Assembly (NCBI GenBank): GCA_963748095.1
Contig: CAVVIO010000002.1
Coordinates: 1-64,000 of the forward strand
Source of the DNA: CAVVIO01 sp963748095
Lineage (GTDB): Bacteria; Bacteroidota; Bacteroidia; Bacteroidales; UBA10428
Length of the DNA: 64,000 bases
Direction: 5' to 3'
Shown here: one piece after another, positions 18,245 through 28,219 of the stretch
Layout: each line of letters starts with the position of its first letter
Numbering within the stretch: the first letter of the stretch is position 1
Made by a program: the position numbers and the translations under genes
Notes under the pieces: model-generated
The model's database searches: none
What the model saw: the letters and a program-made list of their open reading frames with translations, nothing else
What the model was told of the DNA's origin: nothing

Positions 18245-19589
18245 AAACTTTCGCATAAACCTTATCGTCAGAGTATTGCTCCTGGCCGGAACTATTTTTT
18301 TGTTCTTTTATTCTTTCTCAACAAATTATTTTATTACACCTATTATTATAGGAGTTATCATCATTTTTCAAATATCTTCTATCATAAGATACCTGGATAA
18401 AACTAACCGTGAACTGACCAGTTTCCTGGAATCGATAAGGTTTTCGGAATTTACCCGGAGCTTTCAGATAGAAGGAATGGGAACCAGCTTCGATGAATTG
18501 AACAAGGCATTTAACGAAGTTATCGAAGATTTTCAGAAAGTCCGTTCCGAAAAAGAAGAACACTTTCATTACCTGCAAACCATTGTCCAGAATATTGATG
18601 TAAGTCTGATCGCTTACCAAAAAGATGGAAATATAGAACTGATCAATAAAGCTGCAAAAAAATTATTTCAGATTGCAAGCCTTAAAAATATCAAAGGATT
18701 GTCGAGCTTGAGTGATGAACTGGTAAATACCCTGACGACAATAAAACCGGGAGAAAATAAACTGGTAAAAGTACAGGATCGTGATGATATTCTGCAATTA
18801 GCAATATATGCTACAAATATAAAAATCAAAGACAACATCATAACCTTAACCACCATAAAAGACATTCAAAATGTGCTTGAAGAACAGGAAACAGAAGCCT
18901 GGCAAAAACTCATCAGGGTTCTGACCCACGAAATTATGAATTCAATTACTCCCATTGCTTCTTTGTCGTCTACATTGGAAAATATGATAAAAGAATATAA
19001 TCATGGTGATAATACGAATGATCTGAATATGGACACTGATGCCTTAAATGAAATACAGGAAGCTTTGAAAACTATTAATAAACGAAGCACTGGATTGCTC
19101 CATTTTGTGAATACCTACCGAAATCTTACACGTATTCCAAAACCTAACTTTAGGATCTGCACTCTGACAGAACTATTTAAAAACATTCAATTGTTAATGG
19201 AAGAGGAGATCACACAAAATAACATCCGGTTTATTACCAGTGTCGAACCTGATAATATAAATTTCACTGCAGATGAACAATTGATCGAACAGGTATTGAT
19301 CAACCTTATAAAAAATTCTATCCATGCTCTTTCGGGAAGGGAGAAAAGCGAAATTAAATTATTAGGATTTTTGAATAAACGTGGCCGGGTTACAATTCAG
19401 GTAACTGATAATGGACGAGGAATTTTGAAAGATGTACTGGATAAAATTTTTATTCCGTTTTTTACAACAAAGCCATCAGGTTCGGGAATCGGCTTAAGTC
19501 TTAGCAGGCAAATACTCAGACTGCATAACGGAACAATAACAGCCCAGTCTGAGCCCGATAATGAAACCGTATTCACACTTACATTTTAA
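18234..19589 (+). CDS. Membrane sensor histidine kinase
   Basis: The protein has 451 residues. Two closely spaced membrane helices (about 8-50) leave almost no periplasmic part, so sensing is probably within the membrane or cytoplasm. A PAS-like region (about 105-215) follows. The H-box is RVLTHEIMNSITP (His near 235), the N-box VLINLIKNSIHAL, and the G boxes are DNGRGI and GSGIGLSLSRQ. It should phosphorylate the NtrC-type regulator encoded just upstream. The genes overlap by 11 bases, which implies translational coupling. The signal is unknown, but linkage to an exporter suggests an envelope or toxic-compound cue. Confidence 0.88.
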   Translation: MGFKNFRINLIVRVLLLAGTIFLFFYSFSTNYFITPIIIGVIIIFQISSIIRYLDKTNRELTSFLESIRFSEFTRSFQIEGMGTSFDELNKAFNEVIEDFQKVRSEKEEHFHYLQTIVQNIDVSLIAYQKDGNIELINKAAKKLFQIASLKNIKGLSSLSDELVNTLTTIKPGENKLVKVQDRDDILQLAIYATNIKIKDNIITLTTIKDIQNVLEEQETEAWQKLIRVLTHEIMNSITPIASLSSTLENMIKEYNHGDNTNDLNMDTDALNEIQEALKTINKRSTGLLHFVNTYRNLTRIPKPNFRICTLTELFKNIQLLMEEEITQNNIRFITSVEPDNINFTADEQLIEQVLINLIKNSIHALSGREKSEIKLLGFLNKRGRVTIQVTDNGRGILKDVLDKIFIPFFTTKPSGSGIGLSLSRQILRLHNGTITAQSEPDNETVFTLTF

Positions 19590-19591
19590 TT

Positions 19592-20044
19592 CTATATCCG
19601 TATCGATTTTACTACTGTGTTTTTATTTTCACGATCGGTAAAAATAATTCTTGCCGTCTTGTATTTCAACAGTTCGGGTTTTGCTTGAAGTATTTTATCC
19701 AGATCGATATTGAATTCATGATAGGTTTTGGGATTTAAAATAAGCGGATATACCGCATCCTCATTCAATTTAGGTTGAAATTTTCGGGCTTTTTTCCCGC
19801 GTACAAATTCAAGTACCGGAGCTTTAATTTCTATTTCATTCCTACCGCGGTTTTTAATTCTTATGTGCAGGTTTTTTTGTTTTGTCTTTTTTCCTTTTTT
19901 CATTTCACTATCCTGGATACTCGTTACATTTAATTGCAGTCTGTCTCCAGAGAAAAGTGCAGTATAGAAAAACCCGATTAATCCCGGCCAGAATATTATA
20001 AGAAATACCAATATTATTATAATAAACAATAAACTTGTTGCCAT
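19592..20044 (-). CDS. Membrane-anchored protein of unknown function
   Basis: The protein has 150 residues. One strong N-terminal membrane helix (LLFIIIILVFLIIFWPGLIGFFY) is followed by a basic soluble domain rich in beta-strand patterns (LHIRIKNRGRNEIEIKAPVLEFV). The soluble part resembles an immunoglobulin-like or LEA14-like sandwich in its strand spacing, but this is not certain. It converges on the histidine kinase gene with only 2 bases between stops and lies upstream of nothing obvious. No function can be named. Confidence 0.6.
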   Translation of the reverse strand: MATSLLFIIIILVFLIIFWPGLIGFFYTALFSGDRLQLNVTSIQDSEMKKGKKTKQKNLHIRIKNRGRNEIEIKAPVLEFVRGKKARKFQPKLNEDAVYPLILNPKTYHEFNIDLDKILQAKPELLKYKTARIIFTDRENKNTVVKSIRI

Positions 20045-20114
20045 TTATTCTTTACAGATTTAATGAATATTAAATTATTGGAAATGAAAGACAGAAAAGT
20101 AATCACTAAAAAAT

Positions 20115-20321
20115 TTATTTAATACCTATTGTCCAGTTGTCAACCTTAATAACATCACCCTTTCGCAATTTTGCCCTTTTGCGTGTTTCCACTTTTCCGT
20201 TTCTTAACACCCTGCTCTCTTCCACCATCATTTTGGCATATGATCCACTTTCAGCTACACCCATTAATTTTAACAATTTGATCAGTTCGATATAATCTTC
20301 TTTTAGTTCAAATTCTGTCAT
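20115..20321 (-). CDS. Small S4-domain RNA-binding protein, YbcJ-like
   Basis: The protein has 68 residues and is almost entirely one S4 RNA-binding fold. A first helix, DYIELIKLLKLMGVAESG, is followed by YAKMMVEESRVLRNGKVETRKRAKLRKGDVI, in which the second half matches the S4 consensus ending in a GD-I turn. Stand-alone S4 proteins of this size (YbcJ/YaaA class) bind structured RNA, and some are linked to ribosome or DNA-replication functions. A possible -7 box, TATTTTTG, lies at 20458-20451 on the minus strand. Confidence 0.8.
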   Translation of the reverse strand: MTEFELKEDYIELIKLLKLMGVAESGSYAKMMVEESRVLRNGKVETRKRAKLRKGDVIKVDNWTIGIK

Positions 20322-20516
20322 TTGTCGTAATTACGATTTAAACGAATAAGGTCTTTTTAAGTTAAAAACCATTTTTCAAATTTCTATTTATAATAAGCAA
20401 CAATATTAATTTAAAAAGTTATATAATCTGATAATAAAGACAGAATGTGTCAAAAATATTAATTTTACAAAAGAAGTATTAAATGTAAAAGAATATTGAA
20501 TATTAATTAATGTAGC

Positions 20517-21287
20517 GTGGAAATAATCGGTTTGATCCCTGCTGGAGGTAAGGCAACACGTCTGGGAAAATTACCTTTTAGCAAAGAAGTATACCCTGTC
20601 AATCCCACTGTAGATAATAACAGGGATAAACCCCGTGTGATTTCGGAATATTTACTGAAATGTTACCGGACAGCAGGTATTGAACAAGTTTATTTTATCA
20701 TCCGAAAAGGGAAATGGGATATTCCTGATTATTTTGGTGATGGTGAAGAACAGCAGCTCAACATGGGTTATTTAATAATGAACAAATCGCACGGAGTACC
20801 TTTTACGCTTGATCAGGCTTATCCTTTTATACAAGGAAAATATGTAGCGCTAGGTTTTCCTGATATTATATTTCAACCTGAGAATGCATATTCGGAACTT
20901 AAAACTTGCATGCAGAAGACAAATGCAGATATTATCCTAGGAATATTTCCCATTAAAAAATACCAAAGCTGGGACAGAATTGAATTTGACTCTTCTGGCC
21001 GGATTAGTGGGATCTTTGTCAAACAAAACAGACCCGATTTAGAATATGGTTGGACTATAGCAATGTGGAATCCAGTGTTTTCTGAATTTATGCACGAACA
21101 ATTGAAATTATTTCTAAAAAACTTTGATCCTGAGAAAGAAACAAGAGAGATTTTTGCGGGAGATATTATTAATGCAGCGATCAAACAAGGTTTAAAAACA
21201 GATTATGTAATTTTTGAAAATGGGACTTGTATCGATCTTGGAACGCCAAACGAACTCATAAAAACACTGAAAAACATATACTCATAA
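20517..21287 (+). CDS. Sugar-phosphate nucleotidyltransferase family protein
   Basis: The protein has 256 residues and begins with a GTG codon giving MEIIGLIPAGGKATRLGKLPFSKEVYPV. This is the GxGTRL-type nucleotide-binding signature of glucose-1-phosphate thymidylyltransferase relatives, here with GGKATRLG. LGFPDIIFQPENA resembles the metal- and sugar-binding region, and the end FENGTCIDLGTPNELI is typical of RmlA/GalU-like folds. It probably makes an NDP-sugar, but which sugar is not clear. It stands alone; no other sugar-nucleotide pathway genes are adjacent. A GT39-like glycosyltransferase gene lies 1.4 kb downstream. Confidence 0.75.
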   Translation: MEIIGLIPAGGKATRLGKLPFSKEVYPVNPTVDNNRDKPRVISEYLLKCYRTAGIEQVYFIIRKGKWDIPDYFGDGEEQQLNMGYLIMNKSHGVPFTLDQAYPFIQGKYVALGFPDIIFQPENAYSELKTCMQKTNADIILGIFPIKKYQSWDRIEFDSSGRISGIFVKQNRPDLEYGWTIAMWNPVFSEFMHEQLKLFLKNFDPEKETREIFAGDIINAAIKQGLKTDYVIFENGTCIDLGTPNELIKTLKNIYS

Positions 21288-21509
21288 TAAATTCAGAATA
21301 TAATAATTATATGAATAGAATTTCATTCTTGTTAAAGTTTAATCAGCAAGAAAAAATTTCTGTATTTTTTTACACCGAATCGATGGAATATTTAGCTTGA
21401 ATAATTCTCCAATCTCATTTATCAGTTTGATAACAATGAAAATACACTAAATAATAATATAATTCAGTGTGATTTAAGGACATATCCATTTTTTTCATTT
21501 ACGGATGTG

Positions 21510-22561
21510 TTAAAAACTCGACAATTTTAAAGGTTTTCTCCCCTCTAAGTCATAATAAAGAACAAATGACTGCGAAAAATCCATTACTCCGGGAATAAAA
21601 TGCATGGAAATTTGAAATTTTGCCTGCAACCTTTTTTTCTGAAAAGGCAACCAGAACATGTCTAAGCGGGTATACTGTCCGGCTTTATAAAAACCGTCAC
21701 CATACATAAATACCAATCCTTCACGCGCGGGTGTATCATTCCAACATTATTCGAGTTGACTTTATTTCCCTGATAATAAGTTAATTTCAAACCAATTCCT
21801 TTGTGAACTGCAGTAACCTGTGAGAACCATCCACCGACGAAATTAAAATCGTAAACATTTCTTTTCCTGTCGTATGAACCGGCAAACCCTGATGCAACAA
21901 CAACTGAATCGAGTAATAAATGGGATAAATTTACTCCTGCCATTACGGTCATCCCCCCGTTATCTCTGATATGATCTCCGGGAATAGGAACAGCCGGTCC
22001 GGCATAATGGTACATCAGTAAATTATGTGTGTAGAAAAACCTGTTTACCATAATTTTACCAGTAGCACCAACCAGGAAAGTTTCCCGTTTAGTGTCAGTC
22101 TGTCTGCTAGTCCAGTCCACCCACACATTTTGGTATCCCCATTCTTTTTTTGCCTGAAAAAACATACCTTCTACATTAGGGCGGTAATACGATAATGTAT
22201 CTGTAAGCATACAATAAGGTAATTCTATAAGACCTCTCCGGGGAAAAGCACCCATATATAAATCAAAATTTTTATTTTGCCCATGATAATACATGGTTAT
22301 ATCTGGTGTCCTAAGGTCACCTTCACTACCAAATTCATAAAAATAATTAAGCCCAACATGCAGACTATGATACTCATTCAGACCAAATCCCAGTTCACCA
22401 AACACACGGGAACCTAATATTGTCTGCGGGGCAATAAAATTATTGAAATACTCCCGATTATCAGCAATTCCGTTGAACCCGATTTTCCATCCAAAATATT
22501 GACTGTAAGATTGTACAAACAAAAAAGAAAGGATGATGATGAGAAGATAACTTTTTTTCAT
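21510..22561 (-). CDS. Exported beta-barrel-like protein of unknown function, frameshifted
   Basis: Rejoined, this is about 350 residues. A signal peptide (SYLLIIILSFLFVQSYSQ) precedes a series of alternating strands with aromatic girdles and tight turns, as in outer membrane barrels (for example YHSLHVGLNYFYEFG). The frame breaks near 21735-21742. Adding one T in the run there gives NNVWNDTPAREGLVFMYGDG, which continues to the stop at 21510. The protein resembles no family that can be named. It lies alone between a nucleotidyltransferase gene and a divergent glycosyltransferase gene. Confidence 0.6.
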
Positions 22562-22710
22562 GAAATGTAAGTAATTGAATATTTATTTTACTCAAACTGT
22601 TTCGAATGTTGAAATATGCTATTTTAGCGGGGAAATTACTGTTTTTTACGATTAATAATAACAAATATTATCATAATTTTATTGAGAATTATATTTGCAA
22701 ATCATCTTGA

Positions 22711-24417
22711 ATGAAGAATTTACTTATAAAAATTGATGAAAAAAAATACAGTATAGATCCTATCTTCTGGTTTTTAGCAATCTGGTTATTAATTAATTTG
22801 GTCCAATCGTATTTCACAGAACTTGCACACGATGAAGCATATTACTGGATGTATTCCAGATACCTCGACTGGGGATATTTTGATCATCCTCCTGTGATTG
22901 CTCTTCTGATAAAGGCTGGTTATGCAATATTTCCAAACGAACTGGGTGTCAGGCTTTTTCCTTCGATCCTGGGAACAGGAACTCTATTCCTTATTTATAA
23001 AATGATCGACCATCCCCGGAAATTACGTTCTCTTTATATTTTATTAGTAGGATCGATCGTGCTTATGTACACACATGTCGGGGGATTTCTGGCAATACCG
23101 GATATACCCATGATCTTCTTTAGTGCACTCTTTTTATTCTGGTACAAAAAATATGCAACACATGACAGTTATATTTATGCATTGTTACTTGGAATAACGG
23201 GAGCTTTGATGCTTTACAGCAAATATCAAGGATTGTTGGTGTTAATTTTCACTTTTTTATCTAATTTGAAGTTAGTAAAGCGGCGCAGTTTCTGGATGCT
23301 ATTCCTGATTATTGTCCTGCTGATGATTCCTCATTTGCTTTGGCAGATCAGGGAAGGGTTTCCAACTTTTACATATCATCTTATAAGCAGATCAACTCCA
23401 TATAAACTTGATCACACCATTAATTTTTTATATAGCCAGCTTCTTATTGCCGGGCCTTTTGTTGCCATTATAGTATTATATCATGGTTTTAAAAAGAAAG
23501 CAAGTACTACTTTCGAAAGAGCTCTCAGATATAATTTAATTGGGATATTTGTTTTCTTCTTTTTATCGAGTTTTAAGGGTCGCGTGGAAGCTCACTGGAC
23601 AGCAGTGGCATATATCCCTCTGGTAATTTTGTCATATTCCAGTATAATAGAATCGGAAAAGGCACAAAAGTGGGTTAACTATCTGTTTATACCCAGCATT
23701 ATAGGTTTTATGCTGATAAGAATATATCTTGTATATGATTTTTTACCCAAATCCTGGAATGTTCATAGTCAGTTTCATGGTTGGGATAAATCAGCAAATG
23801 AAATAAAGAAAACGGCAAACGGAAGAATTGTTGTTTTTAGCAATACATTCCAGCGACCTTCCAAATATACTTTTTATACCAAAGATTTTTCACTTACGCT
23901 GAATAGTATTTATTACAGGCAGAATCAGTATGATCTCTGGCCATTCGAAGACTCTATACAGGGAAAGGATATCATGCTAATAAATAACAAACTGGCTACC
24001 GACTCAATATTATGTTCGAACGGGGAACTTTATACATATTATTTTATCAACAACTTCCGGTCGTACAACAAAATAAAAATTACTTTTCAACGTCACAAAT
24101 TTCAGTTTCCACCTGATTCCAGCGTCATTATTCCGGTTAAGATCATTAATCCCACCGATAAAACATTTAATGTTGGTGAAGGTGTTAAAAATGTACAATT
24201 GGTTTATACTTACATCAAAAACGGGAAATTTATTACTCCACCTAAAAAAGTTAAAGGGTTGCAGCATATTGAAATAAAACCAGGAAAATCAATAAACGTA
24301 AACTTAACCCTAAACACTCCTGTTGATTCCGGAAAGTATGAATGTTATATTTCCGTTCAGACAATGTATTTATACCCTGCCTTCAACAGCCGTATACTGG
24401 TTCTGGAAATTAAATAA
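22711..24417 (+). CDS. Membrane glycosyltransferase, GT39/ArnT-like
   Basis: The protein has 568 residues and about ten membrane helices. The first periplasmic loop has HDEAYYWMYSRYLDWGYFDHPP. The acidic residues after the first helix and the HPP motif are typical of the PMT/ArnT family, which transfers sugars from polyprenyl-phosphate donors. After the membrane part (to about residue 350) comes a soluble beta-rich tail (about 370-568) with a sandwich-like strand pattern. Likely acceptors are lipid A or a surface glycan, but this cannot be settled. No donor synthase gene is adjacent. Confidence 0.82.
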   Translation: MKNLLIKIDEKKYSIDPIFWFLAIWLLINLVQSYFTELAHDEAYYWMYSRYLDWGYFDHPPVIALLIKAGYAIFPNELGVRLFPSILGTGTLFLIYKMIDHPRKLRSLYILLVGSIVLMYTHVGGFLAIPDIPMIFFSALFLFWYKKYATHDSYIYALLLGITGALMLYSKYQGLLVLIFTFLSNLKLVKRRSFWMLFLIIVLLMIPHLLWQIREGFPTFTYHLISRSTPYKLDHTINFLYSQLLIAGPFVAIIVLYHGFKKKASTTFERALRYNLIGIFVFFFLSSFKGRVEAHWTAVAYIPLVILSYSSIIESEKAQKWVNYLFIPSIIGFMLIRIYLVYDFLPKSWNVHSQFHGWDKSANEIKKTANGRIVVFSNTFQRPSKYTFYTKDFSLTLNSIYYRQNQYDLWPFEDSIQGKDIMLINNKLATDSILCSNGELYTYYFINNFRSYNKIKITFQRHKFQFPPDSSVIIPVKIINPTDKTFNVGEGVKNVQLVYTYIKNGKFITPPKKVKGLQHIEIKPGKSINVNLTLNTPVDSGKYECYISVQTMYLYPAFNSRILVLEIK

Positions 24418-24629
24418 TATGTAAATTTTTATCATTGCCCAATATATTGAATGTCGCTATCCATCAAGAAGATACAGCTCCATTACCGGTTTTCAATAAA
24501 AATTTCTTAAAAAAAATTAAATATTCTCACTAACCGAGGGTTACTTTTTTGACTTTTTGGGAATAAAACCATAGAATGTGTTTTTAGATTAAAATTTGCT
24601 TTTGTCACAAGATCAAACTCTATTATAAT
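24418..24629. other. Intergenic region before the response regulator
   Basis: This AT-rich stretch of 212 bases becomes 408 if the small ORF at 24630 is not a gene. TTGTCA (24602-24607) and TATAAT (24624-24629), 16 bases apart, look like an E. coli-type promoter, which is unusual for this phylum. Nothing else was recognised. Confidence 0.3.
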
Positions 24630-24842
24630 ATGTATTGCACAAAAGACTCGCGGAATTTGAGAAAAAAGAGAATACTGATCAATGAAGATGATTATATAAA
24701 CTATAATATTGATAAATTTCAATTGATTTCAACTATTGTTGAGTTGTTGGAAAAAGATATATCATTGCCGTATCAGGTAACAGAACAACAAAAATCACCT
24801 CTTATAAATCTCACTTACAGAAAAAATGAAAGACATTATTGA
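24630..24842 (+). CDS. Possible small protein upstream of the response regulator
   Basis: This 70-codon ORF overlaps the start of the response regulator gene by 17 bases. The product is hydrophilic, with one amphipathic stretch (DKFQLISTIVELLEKDI). The segment KKRILINEDDYINY is faintly like the start of a receiver domain, so it could be a remnant. No family was recognised and no good ribosome binding site is seen, so it may be chance. Confidence 0.3.
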   Translation: MYCTKDSRNLRKKRILINEDDYINYNIDKFQLISTIVELLEKDISLPYQVTEQQKSPLINLTYRKNERHY

Positions 24843-25272
24843 AAAAATTGACTGGAAAGACAGAATATTTCTGATAGCTGACGATGATTATTACAGTTAT
24901 TTAATTTTGGAACGCTTGATAAGCACTAAAAACGGTAAGGTTATTTATGCAAAAGATGGTACTGATGCTGTTTTACATTGCCTGAATAAAGAAAATGTTG
25001 CAGTAGCACTTATAGATCTTCTTATGCCAAAATTAAATGGCTATGAAACCATGGCTTTGATAAAACAAAACCGGCCAAATATTATATGTATTGCACAAAC
25101 TGCTTATGGTTTATTATCGGAAGAAAAAAAGTGTCTGGAAGCTGGATTTGACAGTTATATATTAAAACCCATCACCAGTAATAATTTTTATAAAACTGTT
25201 CAATATTGCATTCAAAACGGGGAAGAACTCCAAAATGTACAAAACATGTTCATGTCATTAAATGAAAAATAA
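24826..25272 (+). CDS. Single-domain response regulator
   Basis: This 148-residue protein is a receiver domain with almost nothing else. It has acidic residues Asp19-Asp21, phosphoacceptor Asp64 in VALIDLLMPKLNG, the conserved threonine region CIAQTAYG and the lysine of ILKPIT. The 12 residues before the first strand and the tail of about 25 residues are not output domains. It probably works as a phosphate shuttle or protein-binding switch, as in multi-step relays. No kinase gene is adjacent. It converges on murF with no intergenic space. Confidence 0.88.
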   Translation: MKDIIEKIDWKDRIFLIADDDYYSYLILERLISTKNGKVIYAKDGTDAVLHCLNKENVAVALIDLLMPKLNGYETMALIKQNRPNIICIAQTAYGLLSEEKKCLEAGFDSYILKPITSNNFYKTVQYCIQNGEELQNVQNMFMSLNEK

Positions 25273-26586
25273 TTATAAGTACGGAATAATTTCCTCCAAC
25301 TTATTTCCCCTTGAACCTTTTATTAAAATATTGTATCCTTCTAATTTCTCAGATTTTAACCAGTCAATTAATTCTCTGACGTTGCCAAATGAAATCATTC
25401 CGTCATGATAATTACTTATGTTAAATGCTGATCCAACCAGAATAATACTATTCAAATTCTTATTCGTAACTAAATCTATAATATTTTTATGCTCCAGATC
25501 GGAAGATTTCCCTAACTCCAGCATTTCACCCAATATCAGCAATTTTTTGCCAGCTCTGAGTTCCGAAAAATTTTCTATAGCTGCTTTCATACTGGTAGGA
25601 TTAGCATTGTAAGCATCCATTATTATTGTATTATGGTTGGTTCGGATAAGTTCAGAACGACTATTGGAAGGAATATAGTTTTCCAATGCATTTTTAATTT
25701 CACTATACGGAACATCGAAGTGCAATCCAATACATGAAGCAGCCACAATATTTTCAAGGTTATAGCGTCCGATAATATTAGTTTGTACATCCAACTCATC
25801 CGGTTTATGTCCGCTTGTAGCATTTATCACTATATTGAGTTTAATATACGGATCACCCGAAATATTTTTCCCATAACATACCGAACTATCTGTGTTTCCA
25901 TAGTATATTATTTTCTCTGCAATTACAGGTAATACATTTAATAAAATCTCATTTTCGCCATTCACAAACAGTTTTCCCTTACGTTGCGCAATGTATTCAT
26001 ACATTTCAGCTTTTGCTTTAGCCACACCTTCAAGTGTTCCGAATCCTTCAAGGTGAGCTTTACCAATATTGGTAATAATACCATAATCCGGTTCGGCAAT
26101 TTTACATAGGTTCCATATCTCTCCGGGATGATTCGCCCCCATTTCAACAATGCCGATCTTTAAACCAGGAGGAAAACTCAATAAAGTAACAGGAACTCCG
26201 ATATGATTATTTAAATTTCCTTGTGTTGCACTGACACTGTATTTCTTGCTTAACACAATTTTAACGAGTTCTTTAGTTGTGGTTTTCCCATTCGAGCCGG
26301 TTATAGCAATTATACAAATATCAGTCATCCGGCGATGATAATTAGCCAGTAGTTGTAGTGTAGAAAGTACATTCTCAACAAGAATAAATTGATTTCCATC
26401 AGCAACATCCGGATCATCAATTACAGCATACGAGGCACCATTCTCTATGGCTTTTTGTGCATATTGGTTTCCATCAAAATTTTCCCCTTTTAATGCAAAA
26501 AAAATAGCATTTTTCAGGGTTGACCTCGAATCTGTGATAATTCCCGCAGATTGCAGGTATAATGTGTATAGTTCTTTTATTTCCAA
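25273..26586 (-). CDS. murF: UDP-N-acetylmuramoyl-tripeptide-D-alanyl-D-alanine ligase
   Basis: The protein has 437 residues. The Mur ligase layout is clear: an N-terminal UDP-binding domain (FFALKGENFDGNQYAQKAIENGA), a central ATP domain with P-loop ITGSNGKTTTKEL near residue 108 and GIVEMGANHPGEI, and a C-terminal domain with MDAYNANPTSMKAA. MurF adds D-Ala-D-Ala to the UDP-MurNAc tripeptide in the last cytoplasmic step of peptidoglycan precursor synthesis. A gldJ-murF neighbourhood is known from Flavobacterium. Here a hairpin between the genes (26612-26645) suggests separate control. Confidence 0.93.
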   Translation of the reverse strand: MEIKELYTLYLQSAGIITDSRSTLKNAIFFALKGENFDGNQYAQKAIENGASYAVIDDPDVADGNQFILVENVLSTLQLLANYHRRMTDICIIAITGSNGKTTTKELVKIVLSKKYSVSATQGNLNNHIGVPVTLLSFPPGLKIGIVEMGANHPGEIWNLCKIAEPDYGIITNIGKAHLEGFGTLEGVAKAKAEMYEYIAQRKGKLFVNGENEILLNVLPVIAEKIIYYGNTDSSVCYGKNISGDPYIKLNIVINATSGHKPDELDVQTNIIGRYNLENIVAASCIGLHFDVPYSEIKNALENYIPSNSRSELIRTNHNTIIMDAYNANPTSMKAAIENFSELRAGKKLLILGEMLELGKSSDLEHKNIIDLVTNKNLNSIILVGSAFNISNYHDGMISFGNVRELIDWLKSEKLEGYNILIKGSRGNKLEEIIPYL

Positions 26587-26611
26587 TTTATCGTTATAAA
26601 AAATTTAAAAT

Positions 26612-26645
26612 TAAAAAAACCCCATTATTTCTAATGAGGTTTTTG
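26612..26645 (-). terminator. Terminator after gldJ
   Basis: Read leftwards, a stem AACCTCATTA with TAATGGGGTT (one mismatch, loop GAAA) is followed by a T-run. It lies 24 bases past the gldJ stop and 26 bases before the murF start. Confidence 0.65.
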
Positions 26646-26668
26646 AAAATATTATTTTGTATCTAATA

Positions 26669-28156
26669 TTAATTTCCTGCTGGGCTTCCTACCCTTACCA
26701 TAGCACACCGGAAACCCAAATCATCACGTGATTCTGATTGGTCTAGGAATCTTCTAGTACCAGGACTTAACCAATAAGCACGATCTCTCCAAGATCCGCC
26801 TTTATAAACTCTTGATTTATCACTGATTAATGAAGATGCATCATCAGGTTTCTGCGAATACATTCTATTTGAACCTCTTTCTTGTGCACTTGCCCCGGCT
26901 GTCCAGTCATTACCTTCAATAATACTCGATTCATAGTCTCCATCCTTGTAATTTCTGTAATCAGCTTTTTTATAGTTATACCTGTTCATAGCTTCGTCAG
27001 GAGTAATTTCCCTGCGTTTTAATCTTCCAAGGCTATCTTTTTCAGCAACATTCCCTTCTTCGTCCCTTACCAGGGTAGTAAAAACATTTCCCCTGAAAGG
27101 ATTAAAATCATCGAAATCTTCAGATGAAGTCGGACGATAAACATCTTCCACCCATTCATTTACATTTCCTGCCATACAATATAATCCGTAATCGTTTGGC
27201 CAATAGGAATCAACAGGTGCAGGTATGCTGGCATTATCATTCAGGCTTCCGGCAACACCCATCATGTCACCTTTGCCACGAACAAAGTTAGCTCGCATTT
27301 CTCCCCTGTATTTCTTAGCGTCGTTTCTTACGTTATGTCCATCCCATGGATAAATTCTACGTTCATATACTCTTTCATCGTATGAGTTTCCAATCAATGC
27401 CAAAGCAGCGAATTCCCATTCAGCTTCGGTAGGTAAACGGTATTTTGGTAATAATATACCATCTTCCAGCTTAACTCTTCTTGATTCCTGATTAGGATCG
27501 AGGCTGGGCAGGTTCTGATTAACCAAACCTTCGTACTGGCCGGCTAAATATGCGTCTGTGTTAAAGTTTTCTTCTCCAATCTGGTTAGGATCAGGACTAA
27601 GAATCTTCTGCTTAATTAAAAGATTTTCATTCACACGGTCGGTTCTCCAACTACAATAATCATTAGCCTGCAACCAGTTAACACCTACAACAGGATAATC
27701 GTTGTAAGCCGGATGACGGAAATAATACTGTACATAAGGCTCATTATATGCCATTGGCCTCCTCCAAACTAATGTATCTGGTAACGCCTTTCTATAAACT
27801 TCCGGATAATCAACAAAAACACGATGTATCCAGTAGAGGTATTCCCTGTAATCTACATTTCGTACTTCGGTTTGATCCATATAAAAGGAACTGACAGTAA
27901 CCCTTCTTGGTACATTATTCCAATCATATAACAGGTCCTGCTCAACCCGTCCCATAGTAAATGTACCGCCTTGAACCAATACCAGTCCGGGACCCGTCTG
28001 TTGTTCGTAACCAAACTTCACTTCAAATCCTCCATTGTCTGGATCATTATATTCCCATCCCGTTGTAGTGGAAACTTCTCTACCACCGCTACTACAAGCC
28101 GCAACTAAAATGGCCAGAGCAGCTAATTTTGGAACAGCAGAAAACTTTAAATTCAT
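26669..28156 (-). CDS. gldJ: Type IX secretion / gliding motility lipoprotein GldJ
   Basis: The protein has 495 residues. A lipobox (ILVAACSS) marks it as a lipoprotein. The body is a formylglycine-generating-enzyme (SUMF1) fold: GTFTMGR near 65, VVGVNWLQANDYCSWRT, LPTEAEWEFAA, MAGNVNEWVEDVYRP and YKGGSWRDRAYWLSPGTRRF. The length and the long insertions match GldJ rather than a catalytic sulfatase maturase. GldJ is needed for a working type IX machine and for stability of other Gld proteins in Flavobacterium. Its neighbours murF, porU and porV confirm the identity. Gliding itself cannot be inferred from this gene alone. Confidence 0.9.
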   Translation of the reverse strand: MNLKFSAVPKLAALAILVAACSSGGREVSTTTGWEYNDPDNGGFEVKFGYEQQTGPGLVLVQGGTFTMGRVEQDLLYDWNNVPRRVTVSSFYMDQTEVRNVDYREYLYWIHRVFVDYPEVYRKALPDTLVWRRPMAYNEPYVQYYFRHPAYNDYPVVGVNWLQANDYCSWRTDRVNENLLIKQKILSPDPNQIGEENFNTDAYLAGQYEGLVNQNLPSLDPNQESRRVKLEDGILLPKYRLPTEAEWEFAALALIGNSYDERVYERRIYPWDGHNVRNDAKKYRGEMRANFVRGKGDMMGVAGSLNDNASIPAPVDSYWPNDYGLYCMAGNVNEWVEDVYRPTSSEDFDDFNPFRGNVFTTLVRDEEGNVAEKDSLGRLKRREITPDEAMNRYNYKKADYRNYKDGDYESSIIEGNDWTAGASAQERGSNRMYSQKPDDASSLISDKSRVYKGGSWRDRAYWLSPGTRRFLDQSESRDDLGFRCAMVRVGSPAGN

Positions 28157-28219
28157 GGTCTTATAAATTTTATATTCAAATATTATTTAAATTAATCTCT
28201 GATTATTCAATAAAGATAA

